A DNA stretch of 64,000 nucleotides, from assembly GCA_964017045.1 (NCBI GenBank), contig OZ024801.1, forward strand, positions 35,744,757-35,808,756, in the 5' to 3' direction. Every line of letters begins with the position of its first letter. Within the stretch, counting starts at the first letter, position 1. This document shows positions 50,837 to 63,244 of the stretch, in pieces. Below the pieces are notes generated by a model. It was given only the letters and a program-made list of their open reading frames with translations, had not been told where the DNA came from and searched no databases. The stretch is from Omphiscola glabra. Its lineage: Eukaryota > Mollusca > Gastropoda > Lymnaeidae. Both the position numbers and the translations under genes were made by a program.

Positions 50837-51241
50837 AGTCGGGACGAAAAGACTCTAGCATATGACGTAATGAGTCGGTGACGTATACAAACGGGACCGG
50901 ATAAATACATTTGTGTGATACATTAACTCGGAAAAAATTACCATATATTTCATAATGCCACTTAGAGCAAATTATATGCAAGCTTATTTTTGAAATCTCC
51001 AAAATCGATTGTCGTCCTGTGTCACAATCACAATGTCTTACGAATTATAACAGAGCCGTAGTGGTTCAAATGATTAATAATACTGACTATAATTTATTTA
51101 TTACACACGGTGACGATGACAATAATAATAATAATAATAGTTAATACTTGAAATAGGTCTACATCTCATGTGTCGAGCATACTAAAGCTAAGAACTCTTG
51201 TTATGTGTCATAAGTATTTCAATACACTATAAATCTTCATT

Positions 51242-51716
51242 GAAACACAAACGTTTCTGTTCAATCAATCTTCCTACACAAACGTTGTTCAATCAATCTT
51301 CCTTCACAAACGTTTCTGTTCAATCAATCTTCCTACACAGACGTTGTTCAATCAATCTTCCTACACAAACGTTGTTCAATCAATCTTCCTACACAAACGT
51401 TGTTCAATCAATCTTCCTACACAAACGTTTCTGTTCAATCAATCTTCCTACACAAACGTTGTTCAATCAATCTTCCTACACAAAAGTTGTTCAATCAATC
51501 TTCCTACACAAACGTTGTTCAATCAATCTTCATACACAAAAGTTTCTGTTCAATCAATCTTCCTACACAAACGTTGTTCAATCAATCTTCCTACACAAAC
51601 GTTTCTGTTCAATCAATCTTCCTACACAAACGTTGTTCAATCAATCTTCCTACACAAACGTTGTTCAATCAATCTTCCTACTCAAACGTTGTTCAATCAA
51701 TCTTCCTACACAAACT
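51242..51716. repeat. Mixed 28/31-bp minisatellite, about 16-17 copies
   Basis: The core is TTCAATCAATCTTCCTACAC. Units differ by three bases, AAACGTTG versus AAACGTTTCTG, so 28- and 31-bp forms alternate. Spurious frames occur in all three forward phases. Confidence 0.95.
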
Positions 51717-53100
51717 TCGTGAACTCAACTGTTGTAATATATTAAGACTCTATTTTTCTCTTCTTGCTCTCCTCTCATTGGCCAGTTTTTTCAAAGTCCC
51801 ACTACTCTATATATTACATAAGTAATAATTCCCACATTACTTATATCCCATATATTCATATCTGTGACAGTATTCATAGAGGAAATGTGTTTAAAGTTAA
51901 ATAATTTCCAGAGCTGGCATTCTTCTTTTTTTTGTGTTTGTTACAATCTATGTGATGCTGACCTCTTAAACACGAACTAAAAACAACGCTTTTCTAGTGC
52001 AGTAAACTTCGACGCATGCGCCTAGCGTAGTTTAAAAGACAAAGAGTCATAAATTAGTGAGGAAATCATCAAGACTGCACACCAGGATTGCACACCTCTG
52101 TAGTTCACTTCGATGGTGGGAGTGTCCCATAGATCGGAGGCGTAGCCTTAAGGATGTTGAGCGTGTTGCATAAATAATCATGGTTTTATTCCCCACGGGA
52201 ATCCCCATGCGTGATATGTGTACTTTTACCTTTTCCCAAGTCAATTTTTTAAAGCACAAAAAACGTAGAGCCCAACAGGTAACTAAATCAAGATCCATTT
52301 GCTCAAATGCAGCCGTATTAGTAGGCGACCTAAATCACTAAGTAGGCGGCCTAAACAACAAAGCGAATGTAGAACCGATAATCTTTAATATTTTCCTAGT
52401 CATTGACTACACATAGCTTTCTATTTAGTCTACATTTCTAAGATGTCCGTCACAGAGTTTCCATTTATATGCTTTAAATGTTTTTAGATATTCGAAAGAA
52501 ATGGCCGATGAAAAAACACAAGAAATATTGCATACATTTCAAATCCTTAATTCCTCAACGTCGATAGTTTCTGTGAATTCCATGGTATGAAATGTTTCAA
52601 GTGGGATCAGGCTAAATTTGGGCCTGAGTGATCAAACTATCAAACTCTCCTATATTTCAAATGTGTCCTAAATCAAAGTAAGCGTGTCTCTCATTTTTAG
52701 TCAGTCGTTAGAGCAAGTCATCACTTGATATTATTCAGCCTCATGACGGCACTTATAATTATTATTCACCAATTTATTTCCATACATATACAACAAAGCA
52801 AACATTTTTAGATTAGATCTCTATAAAATATCATCTAGAATTATCCTATACGAAATTACCTCTAGTTTTCAAAAAAAAAAAAAACGCCACCCCCCCCCCC
52901 CCCCAAAAAAAAACAATTCGAAAAAGGGGGGGGGGCCTAATTAGCTCGGGCCCCTGACAAGTGCCATGTATGTCCATGTTTTACTATGTCACTATCATCT
53001 TAAAGTTCAGAAGTTAATTGACCGTCATTTTATTGGTACCAACCTCCTCAGATATTTACTCGAGTTTTTAGGCGTCAATGAAATGTCTCATTAGGAAATG
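51717..53100. other. No gene recognised
   Basis: Mixed AT-rich DNA ending in A, C and G homopolymer runs at 52870-52935 that resemble the debris of inserted elements. Confidence 0.5.
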
Positions 53101-53268
53101 GCGTCAGCGGGCCGTCGAGCTCGCGCTCCTTATGCCCTCCCTGGCGCCCACCCACACCTGCCAGCCGCCGGGTTTCCCCGACGTCGCAACTAATTCGCGA
53201 AGTAGCTGGGACGAAACGGTTGCCTAGGAGCAGGTTTTGTCAGGGCTGCATATTTAGAATCATCGGCC
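53101..53268 (+). mobile_element. Second fragment of the LTR GC-rich block
   Basis: GGGCCGTCGAGC, GGTTTCCCCGACG, GGGACGAAACGGTTGCCTAG and AGAATCATCGGC match the block at 5771-6118 in the same order, with an internal deletion. This shows the GC-rich block belongs to a repeat family. Confidence 0.8.
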
Positions 53269-53394
53269 AGAGGCTTCCACCACAGCATATCGCCTCATAT
53301 CCCTTAACTGCAACTTGTAATCAATTAGGCGTCACTAGAAGCTTTGAAATAGTTGGCGAATGGTTGCCAATATGTCTCATTAAATTCCTACAAC

Positions 53395-53800
53395 CCCATC
53401 TCAACTCCCATGCTCCGTCTTATATCCCATGTCCCATCTCCCTAACCCATTCCCCACTCCCTAACCCATGTCCCTTCTCCCTAACCCATTTCCCACTCCC
53501 TAACCCATTTCCCACTCCCTAACCCATTTCCCATCTCCCTAACCCATTTCCCACTCCCTAACCCATTTCACACTCCCTAACCGATTTCCTTCTCCCTAAC
53601 CCACAAACTCAATCTTCCACACAAATCACCACACCCCATCTCACTCACCCGTCTCCCACGCCTACTCCCCTACGCCCCATCTCCCACGCCCAACTCCCCT
53701 ACAACCTTGGGTCTAACACCCAATACCTTACGCCCTTTTCCCACACCCAACTCCCGTTCGTCCAATCTCCCACGCCAACTCCCATTTGCACATGCTATGT
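53395..53800. repeat. Degenerate pyrimidine-rich minisatellites
   Basis: About ten copies of a 19-bp unit with CTCCCTAACCCATTTCCCA (53395-53600), then a degenerate CTCCCACGCCCAACTCCCCT series. CCCTAACCC looks telomere-like, but the spacing rules out telomeric DNA. Confidence 0.8.
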
Positions 53801-54157
53801 CACATGTCACATACCCCTCGCCCCAACTTCCACCCTCCCACACCGTGTATCCCACATGCACCGTCTTGTTAGTTGTGTGTGCATCCAAACATTGGATGAC
53901 TTTTTGTTGCCGCTTCACTTGAGTGGGACGCGTGACTAATCTATTCAATCCCCCAGTCAGTGTTGGCTTAGCTGAAGCCTGGAGAGTAGCGTGGGTAAAT
54001 GCTGTGCAAAGCGAAGGAAATTAACAGAAACTCGCCAAGTAGGTCGCACCGGTGCATTCCATTGCAACAAAAGGTTTGTGACGTGAGTGTCAGGTGAGGC
54101 TAATATAGAAACAGGCAATTCATTGCTTTGATATGTGTGTGCTCACATGGAGTAGAA

Positions 54158-54159
<2 letters not shown>

Positions 54160-54190
<31 letters not shown>

Positions 54191-54192
54191 TA
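54160..54192. repeat. GT/GA microsatellite
   Basis: GTGTGTGTGTGTG followed by AGAGAGAGAGAGAG. Confidence 0.9.
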
Positions 54193-54277
54193 AGGGGGAA
54201 AGGGAAGAAAGGAAAGAGAAGCTTAGAAGCAAAGAGTAAAAGAAAAGAGGTTTTTATATATTTTTAAAATGTATAGT

Positions 54278-54708
54278 CTAAACCCAAATAATGGGGATAA
54301 TTGTCACAATACATTCTACGGTTATAAACCCAAATAATGGGGATAATTGTCACAATACATTCTACGGTTATAAACCCAAATAATGGGGATAATTGTCACA
54401 ATACATTCAACGGTTATAAACCCAAATAATGGGGATAATTGTCACAATACATTCTACGGTTATAAACCCCAAAAATGGAGATAATTGTCACAATACATTC
54501 TACGGTTATAAACCCAAATAATGGGGATAATTGTCACAATACATACTATGGTTATAAACCCAAATAATGGGGATAATTGTTACAATACATTCTACGGTTA
54601 TAAAAAATGTGTAGTCTAAACCCAAATAATGGGGATAATTGTCACAATACATTCTACGGTTATAAACCCAAATAATGGGGATAATTGTTACAATAAATTC
54701 TACGATTC
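54278..54708. repeat. 46-bp minisatellite, about 9 copies
   Basis: The unit contains AAACCCAAATAATGGGGATA and ATTGTCACAATACATTC. Near-identical copies; one unit has a short insertion near 54605. Confidence 0.95.
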
Positions 54709-54839
54709 CGTCAAAAAACGCACACGTGATAATCGCGCACAAAAAACTCCGCAAAGATGTAACTGCGCATATCGAAAATTACATCCGTCCCAAAAGGTGA
54801 ACACGGAAAATTGCGCCAACAGACTTTAGCGAACACATA

Positions 54840-55234
54840 CAATGGACTACGATGAGTCACTTCCTTGTTTTGTCACGTGATACGTACCAGCCATTGGTAG
54901 CCTTTCTGCTACACATAACAACACATAACAACAGATAACAGCTGATCAACCATTGCCATCATCATTAATTTTAAAGCAAAATGTTTGTCTCCATCAGCGC
55001 CTCCCCAACGTTAATTAAAAAATGTTACTTTTCAAAATATTCTTGAATACACGCGTTTCTTTAAATGACATTCATTAAATGTGACAATAATTATAATTCA
55101 GTTATGATTAAAGGAGGAAAGTTGTTTGAAGAAAAATTTGTAAGCGACTAGTGTGTTGCAGACAGCATACCGGAAGTCTAACTCGTAATTACGCTTATCA
55201 CGTGACAAAACAATCGACTCATCGTAGTCCATTG
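54840..55234. mobile_element. MITE with long inverted ends, 395 bp
   Basis: Both ends carry CAATGGACTACGATGAGTC, a short variable spacer, then TTTTGTCACGTGAT, in inverted orientation (54840-54885 and 55198-55234). I cannot fix a target duplication, so the superfamily is open. The interior is AT-rich and non-coding. Confidence 0.78.
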
Positions 55235-56254
55235 CGCACAATATAATTTTACAATGAAATGGTAAATTCATTAACGAGTTAAAGGTGTTGTAGTTTGGTA
55301 ATCAGCGTAAGAGACAAGCCGGCAATTATAAGAAGCTAGGATTAGGAATAATCATTTTAAAAAACGAAATATTTAAACAATGTGTAATCTCATTTCTGAT
55401 TTTTAAAACTATGCAGCAATTCAAATACAATATTGGTATTGAAATACGTACAATTAAATTTATTGCAGGAAAAGTTAAATTTCTATTTGGAAAAGTAGAA
55501 TTGTTTTTATTAAAAAATTAAATAGACAGATTAGACAGTAATTCTTAAAAGATATTCAAATATTTCTGATGAAGAAAACTGTATCCATGCTAAGAGTCAA
55601 CAGTACGGAAAATATTACTTTTTAGTTATAATCGCAATAAGCAAAATAACGTCTGTAGGCAATGAAGGTTTGTTAATACGTTCCATCCCACAGACTAATT
55701 TCACGTTGGCCTACAGCGACGTAATGAGCTGCTAGAGTTTAAAATAATCGACCTACTCCTGGTATCTAAGTCTGAGTTTTGTTATGATTGTTTGCGTCAT
55801 TAAAACTTTCGTTAAAATGTATTTTTTAAAATTAACGAATGTATCACATACCACGTGGTGTTTTGATAATTAACTTTTATTATAATTGATTTTGTAATGG
55901 TCCTAAAGTAAAGCTTTTACGATTTACTTTGAGTAAACTAAGGTAAGCAATCCTAAAATTACCTATGTAGAATTACAGGTTATTTCTACTATAATTTTTA
56001 GTTTGTAATTCTAAGAACTCAACTGTTTTCCTTAGTTTTTTCAGTGAAATTTGTTTAGTCCTCTTATTTAGTAGCCTACAATTTTTATCATTGTAAATTT
56101 GCTGGTAAATGTGTCAGTGATAAAATTATATAGTTTTTTTAACATAGTAAATGGTTATGAATGTTATAATTATGATTGTGAGTGTAAAAAATGGAAGTTT
56201 ATTTGATAAGAAAGCCAGCTTCCAGGTCTGACAACAAGAGAGGATTTAAGGAGA
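55235..56254. other. AT-rich DNA, nothing recognised
   Basis: Low-complexity AT-rich sequence without repeats or exons that I can support. Confidence 0.55.
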
Positions 56255-56540
56255 TGTGTTCAAGTGATCTATACATCGCAGTTATAACATTGTGTTCAAG
56301 TGATCTATACATCGCAGTTATAACATTGTGTTCAAGGGATCTATACATCGCAGTTATAACATTGTGTTCAAGTGATCTATACATCGCAGTTATAACATTG
56401 TGTTCAAGTGATCTATACATCGCAGTTATAACATTGTGTTCAAGTGATCTATACATCGCAGTTATAACATTGTGATCAAGTGATCTATACATCGCAGTTA
56501 TAACAATGTGTTCAACTGATCTATACATCGCAGTTATGAC
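56255..56540. repeat. 36-bp minisatellite, about 8 copies
   Basis: The unit contains TGTTCAAGTGATCTATACAT and CGCAGTTATAACATT. Open frames on both strands are due to the period. Confidence 0.96.
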
Positions 56541-56635
56541 AATATTTCCTCATTTAGTTTTGTTGGTTAAATTATTTTGAAATTCAATGTTTATCATACT
56601 GTTTTACTGATTCGTAGATTTTTATTCTCCGCCAC

Positions 56636-56762
56636 TTGCCTTTTCTGCTGAGAAGCAACTGAACTGAACCTTTTCTGCTGAGAAGCAACTGAACTGAACC
56701 TTTTCTGCTGAGAGGCAACTGAACTGAACCTTTTCTGCTGAGAGGCAACTGAACTGAACCAT
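56636..56762. repeat. 30-bp minisatellite, 4 copies
   Basis: The unit contains CCTTTTCTGCTGAGAAGCAA and CTGAACTGAA; the first two and last two copies differ at GAAGC/GAGGC. Confidence 0.94.
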
Positions 56763-57299
56763 GTTAAATCTTAAAATGTGATTTAAAATAAAATGTCTTT
56801 GATATTTTGCGCAATTGTTTCTGTCCGCAATAATCAATGATCGCAATTATCTGTGTGCGGAATCTTCGGTGTAAGCATTTGTCGGTGTGCGCTGTTGTTC
56901 GTGAGCGCAGTTGTCAGTTTGCGCACATTACCTGTGCACAGCTATGTATTTGCGGATCTTTCGTGTGCTCGTTTCTTTGTGCACATATGTCTGGTCAAAG
57001 CCTTGTGCTTTTTGTTCAGTTGCTGCCTTGTTCTGGCATAGTTCAGGGCAGCTAGCCAAACATCTTCCCTCTTCTTATCTCAGTCGGGTGAGCCAACCGT
57101 CAATGTCTAAAACCTGAGGGGTGTGGGGTTGTAAAGGGGGGGGGGGGTTGTAGGCTGGGGTTGTGGAGGTATGTGCAGGCGGCGGACCTGTCAACTGTTT
57201 GCACAAAATTAATGAGTGCGTTACTGTAGAAATAGTGACCGTGGCATGTGATGTTCAACGGCATTTGTGTAGTGCTGTTAGAGAATCTCATCTGACAGC

Positions 57300-58055
57300 A
57301 CTATTTCTTTCACGAAATCCCTTGTGTTCAAAGCACCTATGGCGTTCACGGTGTCATTTGTGTTCAAGGCGCCTATAGCGTTCACAGTGGGACGTCTGTT
57401 AAAGGTTACTATACCGTTTAAAGTGTCACTTGTGTTCAAGGCACGTATAGCGTTTACGTTGTCACTTGCATTCAAGGCGTGTATAACTTTCACGTTGTCA
57501 TTTGGGATCTAGGCGCCCATACCGTTCACGTTGTCACTTTCCCTCACGGCGCCTATAGCGCGTACACTGTCACTTGTGTTCTAGGCACCTATAGCGTTTA
57601 CGTTGTCACTTGTGTTCTAGGCACCTATAGCATTCACGCTTGTCACTTGCGTTCATTTGTGTTCAAGTCGCCTATAACTTTCACGTTGTCACTTGTGTTC
57701 AAGGCGCCAATAGCTTTATTGTTGTCACTTATGTTCAAGGCGCCTATAGCGTTCACGGTGTCACTTGTGTTCAAGGTGCATATAGCTTTCACGTTGTCAC
57801 TTGTGTTCAAGGTGCCTATAGCTTTCACGTTGTCACTTGTGTTCAAGGTGCCTATAGCTTTCACGTTGTCACTTCTGTTCAAGGTGCCTATAGCTTTCAC
57901 GTTGTCACTTGTGTTCAAGGCGCATAAAGCACTCACGTTGTCACTTGTGTTCAAGGCGCCTAAAGCGCTCACGTTGTCACTTGTGTTCAAGGCGTCTAAA
58001 GCGCTCACGTTGTCACTTGTGTTCAAGTCGCCTAAACGTTCTAGTTGTCACTTGT
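57300..58055. repeat. 36-bp minisatellite, about 21 copies
   Basis: The unit contains GTTGTCACTTGTGTTCAAGG and CGCCTATAGCGTTCAC. It is more heterogeneous at the left edge and more uniform to the right. Confidence 0.94.
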
Positions 58056-58105
58056 GTTTATATTTTATATTTTAGAGTGGGGGTAAATCCACCGCCTTGT
58101 TCTAA

Positions 58106-59643
58106 ATAAGACTTGACAGCACATTGACTATAATACGACTTGACAGCACATTGACTATAATAAGACTTGACAGCACATTGAATATAATAAGACTTGACAG
58201 CACATTGACTATAATAAGACTTTACAGCACATTGACTATAATAAAACTTGACAGCACATTGAATATAATAAGACTTGACAGCACATTGACTATAATAAGA
58301 CTTTACAGCACATTGACTATAATAAGACTTGACAGCACATTGAATATAATAAGACTTGAAAGCACATTGACTATAATAAGACTTGACAGCACATTGACTA
58401 TAATAAGACTTGGCAGCACATTGACTATAATAAGACTTGACAGCACATTGACTACAATAAGACTTGACAGCAGATTGACTGTAATAAGACTTGACAGCAC
58501 ATTGACTGTAATAAGACTTGACAACACATTGACTGTAATAAGACTTGACAGCACATTGACTATAATAAGACTTGACAGCACATTGACTATAATAAGACTT
58601 GGCAGCACATTGACTATAATAAGACTTGACAGCACATTGACTGTAATAAGACTTGACAACACATTGACTGTAATAAGACTTGACAGCACATTGACTATAA
58701 TAAGACTTGGCAGCACATTGACTATAATAAGACTTGACAGCACATTGACTGTAATAAGACTTGACAACACATTGACTGTAATAAGACTTGGCAGCACATT
58801 GACTATAATAAGACTTGACAGCACATTGACTACAATAAGACTTGACAGCAGATTGACTGTAATAAGACTTGACAGCACATTGACTGTAATAAGACTTGAC
58901 AACACATTGACTGTAATAAGACTTGACAGCACATTGACTATAATAAGACTTGACAGCACATTGACTATAATAAGACTTGGCAGCACATTGACTATAATAA
59001 GACTTGACAGCACATTGACTGTAATAAGACTTGACAACACATTGACTGTAATAAGACTTGACAACACATTGACTGTAATAAGACTTGGCAGCACATTGAC
59101 TATAATAAGACTTGACAGCACATTGACTACAATAAGACTTGACAGCAGATTGACTGTAATAAGACTTGACAGCACATTGACTGTAATAAGACTTGACAAC
59201 ACATTGACTGTAATAAGACTTGACAGCACATTGACTGTAATAAGACTTGACAGCAGATTGACTGTAATAAGACTTGACAATTGACTGTAATAAGACTTGA
59301 CAACACATTGACTGTAATAAGAATTGACAGCAGATTGACTATAATACGACTTGACAGCACATTGACTGTAATAAGACTTGACAGCACATTGACCATAATA
59401 AGACTTGACAACACATTGGCTATAATAAGACTTGACAACACATTGACTGTAATAAGACTTGACAGCACATTGACCATAATAAGACTTGACAGCACATTGA
59501 CTATAATAAGACTTGACAGCACATTGACTGTAATAAGACTTGACAACACATTGACTATAATAAGACTTGACAACACATTGACTATAATAAGACTTGCCAA
59601 CACATTGACTATAATAAGACTTGACAACACATTGACCATACTG
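58106..59643. repeat. 27-bp minisatellite, about 57 copies
   Basis: The unit is GACTTGACAGCACATTGACT plus ATAATAA, with GCAGCAG, ACAACAC and CTGTAAT variants arranged in repeated blocks. The period is a multiple of three, so frames of about 325-416 codons open on both strands; none is a gene. It is the longest array in the window. Confidence 0.98.
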
Positions 59644-59706
59644 TAGCTAAAAGAATCGTCATCAACTCAATGATTTGCTTATCATCATTAGTGAGCAGTG
59701 CTTCTT

Positions 59707-60425
59707 TCAGGCATCTCACCTGGGGTTGGGCATCTCAGCTGGGGTTTGGCATCTCACCTGGGGTTGGGGCATCTCACCTGGGTTTGGGTCGTCTCTCCTG
59801 GGGTTGTGGCATCTCACCTGGGGTTGGGGCATCTCACCTGGGGTTGGGCATCTCAGCTGGGGTTTGGCATCTCACCTGGGGTTGGGCATCTAACCTGGGT
59901 TTGGGTCGTCTCTCCTGGGGTTGTGGCATCTCACCTGGGGTTGGGGCATCTCACCTGGGGTTGGGCATCTCACCTGGGGTTGGGCATCTAACCTGGGTTT
60001 GGGTCGTCTCTCATGGGGTTGGGCATCTCACCTGGGGTTGGGGCATCTCACCTGGGGTTGGGCATCTCACCTGGGGTTGAGGCATCTCACCTGGAGTTGG
60101 GCATCTCACCTGGGGTTGGGCATCTCACCTGTGCTTGGGCATCTCACCTGGGGTTGGGGCATCTTACCCTGGTTTGAGGCATCTCACCTGGGGTTGAGCA
60201 TCTCACCTGGGGTTGGGGCATCTCACCTGGGGTTGAGGTATCTCACCTGGGGTTGGGCATCTCCCCTGGGGTTGGGCATCTCACCTGGGGATGGGGCATC
60301 CCAACAAGGGTTGGGGCATCTCACCTGGGGTTGTGGCATCTCACAAGGGGTTGGGGGTCTCACCGGGCGTTGGGCATCTCACCTGGGTTTGGGGCTTGGG
60401 GCATCTCACCTGGGGTTGTGGCACT
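59707..60425. repeat. 19-20-bp minisatellite, about 37 copies
   Basis: The unit is GGCATCTCACCTGGGGTTGG with one-base length slips. Block duplications are evident (for example TGGGTTTGGGTCGTCTC recurs three times). Confidence 0.95.
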
Positions 60426-60587
60426 GACTCTCGGAATGTTAAGTGTTCTTCGTAGAAAGATATATTTATTTTTTATTTTGTCATAACGCCTAATTTGCAT
60501 GCTTATAGATGCCCTTCCCTTGTCCACATCGGACGCTTACAAAATCTTTCCACCTTTGATATTGTCTTTTAGAAACATGGAAATCAG

Positions 60588-60680
60588 GTATACGCCGAAA
60601 TGTACCTATGGATACGCCGAAATGTACCTATGGATACGCCGAAATGTACCTATGGATACGCCGAAATGTACCTATGGATT
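60588..60680. repeat. 22-bp minisatellite, 4 copies
   Basis: The unit contains GCCGAAATGTACCTATGGAT plus AC. Confidence 0.94.
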
Positions 60681-62100
60681 TTGAAATAATCCAACATTTT
60701 CTAGGGACGGACTCCACAGATCCTCCACCCCCATTTCCCTCATGGTACATCGGCGCCCTTGATTTCAGCACCACTTCGTGATAAAAAAATGACTGTATAG
60801 CTGGCACTGATTGTCAATTTAGTCGCCTAGCAGCATAGATAGGGGAGTGCTGTCATGGTTGAGAAAATATTTTTTCCGTAGTCCTTTCCACGATGCAAAC
60901 TCTGCAGTTGTCCGAAAATGCCACCCCTCCATATAAAGAGACAACCGCCACTGCCCCCCCCCTTACACCATTGGTTATGCACACCTGAACATCTGAAAAG
61001 CACCCACCCCCCCCCCCCCCCAAACTTCCAAAGGAAATTTTCTGAAAGTAACTCCGTTACTGACTGTAATTGACAATTAATGTTAATCTAGTCAAATGTT
61101 AATAGACAAAAGTTTTTGTTTTACTTGATTAAGTTATTGATGATTTTCTGGTGACATATTCTTTCATTAAAAACTCCAAAAAAGTATCAACATGACGCGA
61201 CTAACATGACGCGACTAACATGACGCGACTAACATGACGCGACTAACATGACGCGACTGTGCGTAAAAAAACCATCTCGCAAAAAGCATAGAATAAAATA
61301 AAAACAGCGAAAAGAACTTTTGCAAATGAGCGAAACGTTGTGTAATGAAATATCAATGGCGCGTCGTGGCCCAATGAATCTTTGCTTCACTCAACCCCCG
61401 TGGCCCCTTTCTTCGTTGAGTGAAAGCAAAAAGCTCAGCTTCTCGCCTCAACAGATTGATAAAATCAAATGGTCTGGAGTGATTTAATTTATATTGATTT
61501 CAATTTATTGCAACCAGAAGATTTTTTTTTGCCACGGCAGTGTTTTTTTTACCTCTACAATGTTTAAATCCCGTTTGCTTTCGTTTGATCACATTTAGGC
61601 TTAGAGATCCGGGGAGGGGGAGACGGTCAAGTTGGTGGGAGTAAATGGGGAAAGAGGTTTCGATACAACCTGGAAAGGGGTTGCAGAGGAGGCGTAGGGG
61701 AGTGTTGATTCAAAGATTTAATAAGACATCCATTTTTACGGTATGCAAATACTGGAGGTTATGGCGAGGGTTTAAACAAAGTTGAAAAGAAAAATCCATT
61801 TTGTCAACAGTTTTATGGTCAGAAAAAAATCTATACGTACAGTATCGAAAGGATGGATTTATAACTTTGTCACAATTACCGACACATGGAAGTTAATAAT
61901 AGTACACTAATATTACCTACACATGGAAGTCAGTAATTATATACACTAATATTAACGACACATGGAAGTTAGTAATTATATACTATTATTACATTGAAAG
62001 ATATCAGTTTTGATTAATTAGTTTGTTTTAAAATAAAATTTTAGAATTTGATTAAGCGCTTATTGTGTGTAGGTATGAGGACTTTCATTAAAAAACACAA
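60681..62100. other. Mixed repeat debris and short arrays
   Basis: It holds a C16 run near 61001, a 14-bp array AACATGACGCGACT (about 61188-61258, 5 copies), a hairpin at 61381-61430 and a roughly 38-bp repeat with CGACACATGGAAGTTA (61880-61985, 3 copies). No gene is recognised. Confidence 0.7.
61381..61430. other. Hairpin, 15-bp stem
   Basis: TTTGCTTCACTCAAC and GTTGAGTGAAAGCAAA pair with one bulged base around a 19-base loop. Function unknown. Confidence 0.65.
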
Positions 62101-62109
62101 CTTATGTAT

Positions 62110-62530
62110 GTATGTCATCCACTCGTCTTCGCGAGACGATGGAGTAGCCATGTAGTCCTACACTTCGACGAGTGGCTCACTAGGCCAATCCTGGAGTGAC
62201 AATCTCGACTGCATTTCTCGCAGGACAGTATTGACCTCTGGTTAGATTTGGCCTTCCGTATTGTTTTATTGTTGCAAGGGCTTCGTTTCGCGCATCTTCT
62301 GCCTTTTTTACTCCTTCATACACTTCTCTTCACCAGCTGGAACGTTGTTCATCAATGATCTCCCAATCGTTGATTTCTATGTTGGCTTCCCTCATGCTCC
62401 TTTTGCAGACGTCCATAAATCTCAGACGTGGCCGTCCAGTAAGTCTTGTCCCTTCTGCCAAATCTTCTTACAGCAGCTTCTTTGGAATACGGCTTTCCTT
62501 CATTCTCTTCACAGGACCTAACCAGCGAAG
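62110..62530 (-). pseudogene. RTE-like non-LTR retrotransposon 3' end, decayed
   Basis: Minus-strand frame: RWLGPVKRMKESRIPKKLL, a stop, then GRPRLRFMDVCKRSMREANI, EINDWEII and a cysteine/histidine-containing tail remnant. This is the conserved C-terminus of RTE-type ORF2 proteins (RW.GHV.RM...RIPK..LYGEL..G.R..GRP.LR..DVCKRD). Two in-frame stops mean it is dead. Confidence 0.8.
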
Positions 62531-62699
62531 GCGCTTCTAGCTAAGAGTACCGAATAAAGAAAAATGATTCAAGGTAGGTATCAAAAGCGCTTGTCGGTAA
62601 TTTGAACGTGTCACAGCCAATATTATTGCCATTTAAAGTAGCGATGCATTTCAAATCAACCTGTCACAGATTCTCAAACGTCTGAGCAATACTTGTTAA

Positions 62700-63036
62700 A
62701 CAATGGGCAAACGATTATCTCAGCCCACAGAAGCCAGGTCGATTAATTAGAGCCAAACACTCCCTAAACACTGAGTTAACCTCTGACAACTCTATGAGCA
62801 ATTACACCCGGAACAACAGCAAATGCTTCACTGTGCCTCCCAGTAACACAGTGCAACATAAACAATCATTCTTTCCACGCACAATAATCGCTTGGAACCA
62901 CCTGGACAATACCGCCGTGAACTCGACATCTATCGAAAGCTTCAAGGCTGACCTGGCACCTGCTAAGAACCAACCTTTGCACATATGCGAGTATATGTAT
63001 GCAGCAACATACCCTACCAAAACCAGAATTTTATAA
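62700..63036 (+). pseudogene. CR1/Jockey-like retrotransposon tail
   Basis: Frame: NSKCFTVPPSNT, then QHKQSFFPRTIIAWNHLDN and SIESFKADLA. FFPRTI..WN.L plus SFK..L is the usual C-terminal signature after the reverse transcriptase of these elements. The 80-codon frame is open to its stop at 63036, but the reverse transcriptase itself is absent. Confidence 0.75.
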
Positions 63037-63244
63037 GGTAGAAGCTTTCATTGGTCAAGACGTGACATATAGAAGTACGGATTTTATGTTTCCAACTCTA
63101 GTCCTGCCAACTTCTCAAAACCACCTAGGGCTAAGACACCCCTAGATGTGTCTCCTCTGTCATATACAAATAGGTAGCCATGAAATGATTATAAAATGCA
63201 AAACAACTCGATATTAACGTTATGTCGATTATTTCTTTAAATCT

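Noticed and set aside
53395..53600. Telomeric CCCTAA repeats
   Set aside because: CCCTAACCC appears once per roughly 19-bp unit among other pyrimidine sequence, not as a continuous hexamer array.
58058..59308. 416-codon minus-strand frame and its plus-strand partners
   Set aside because: Product of a 27-bp array with a period divisible by three; low-complexity, no domain.
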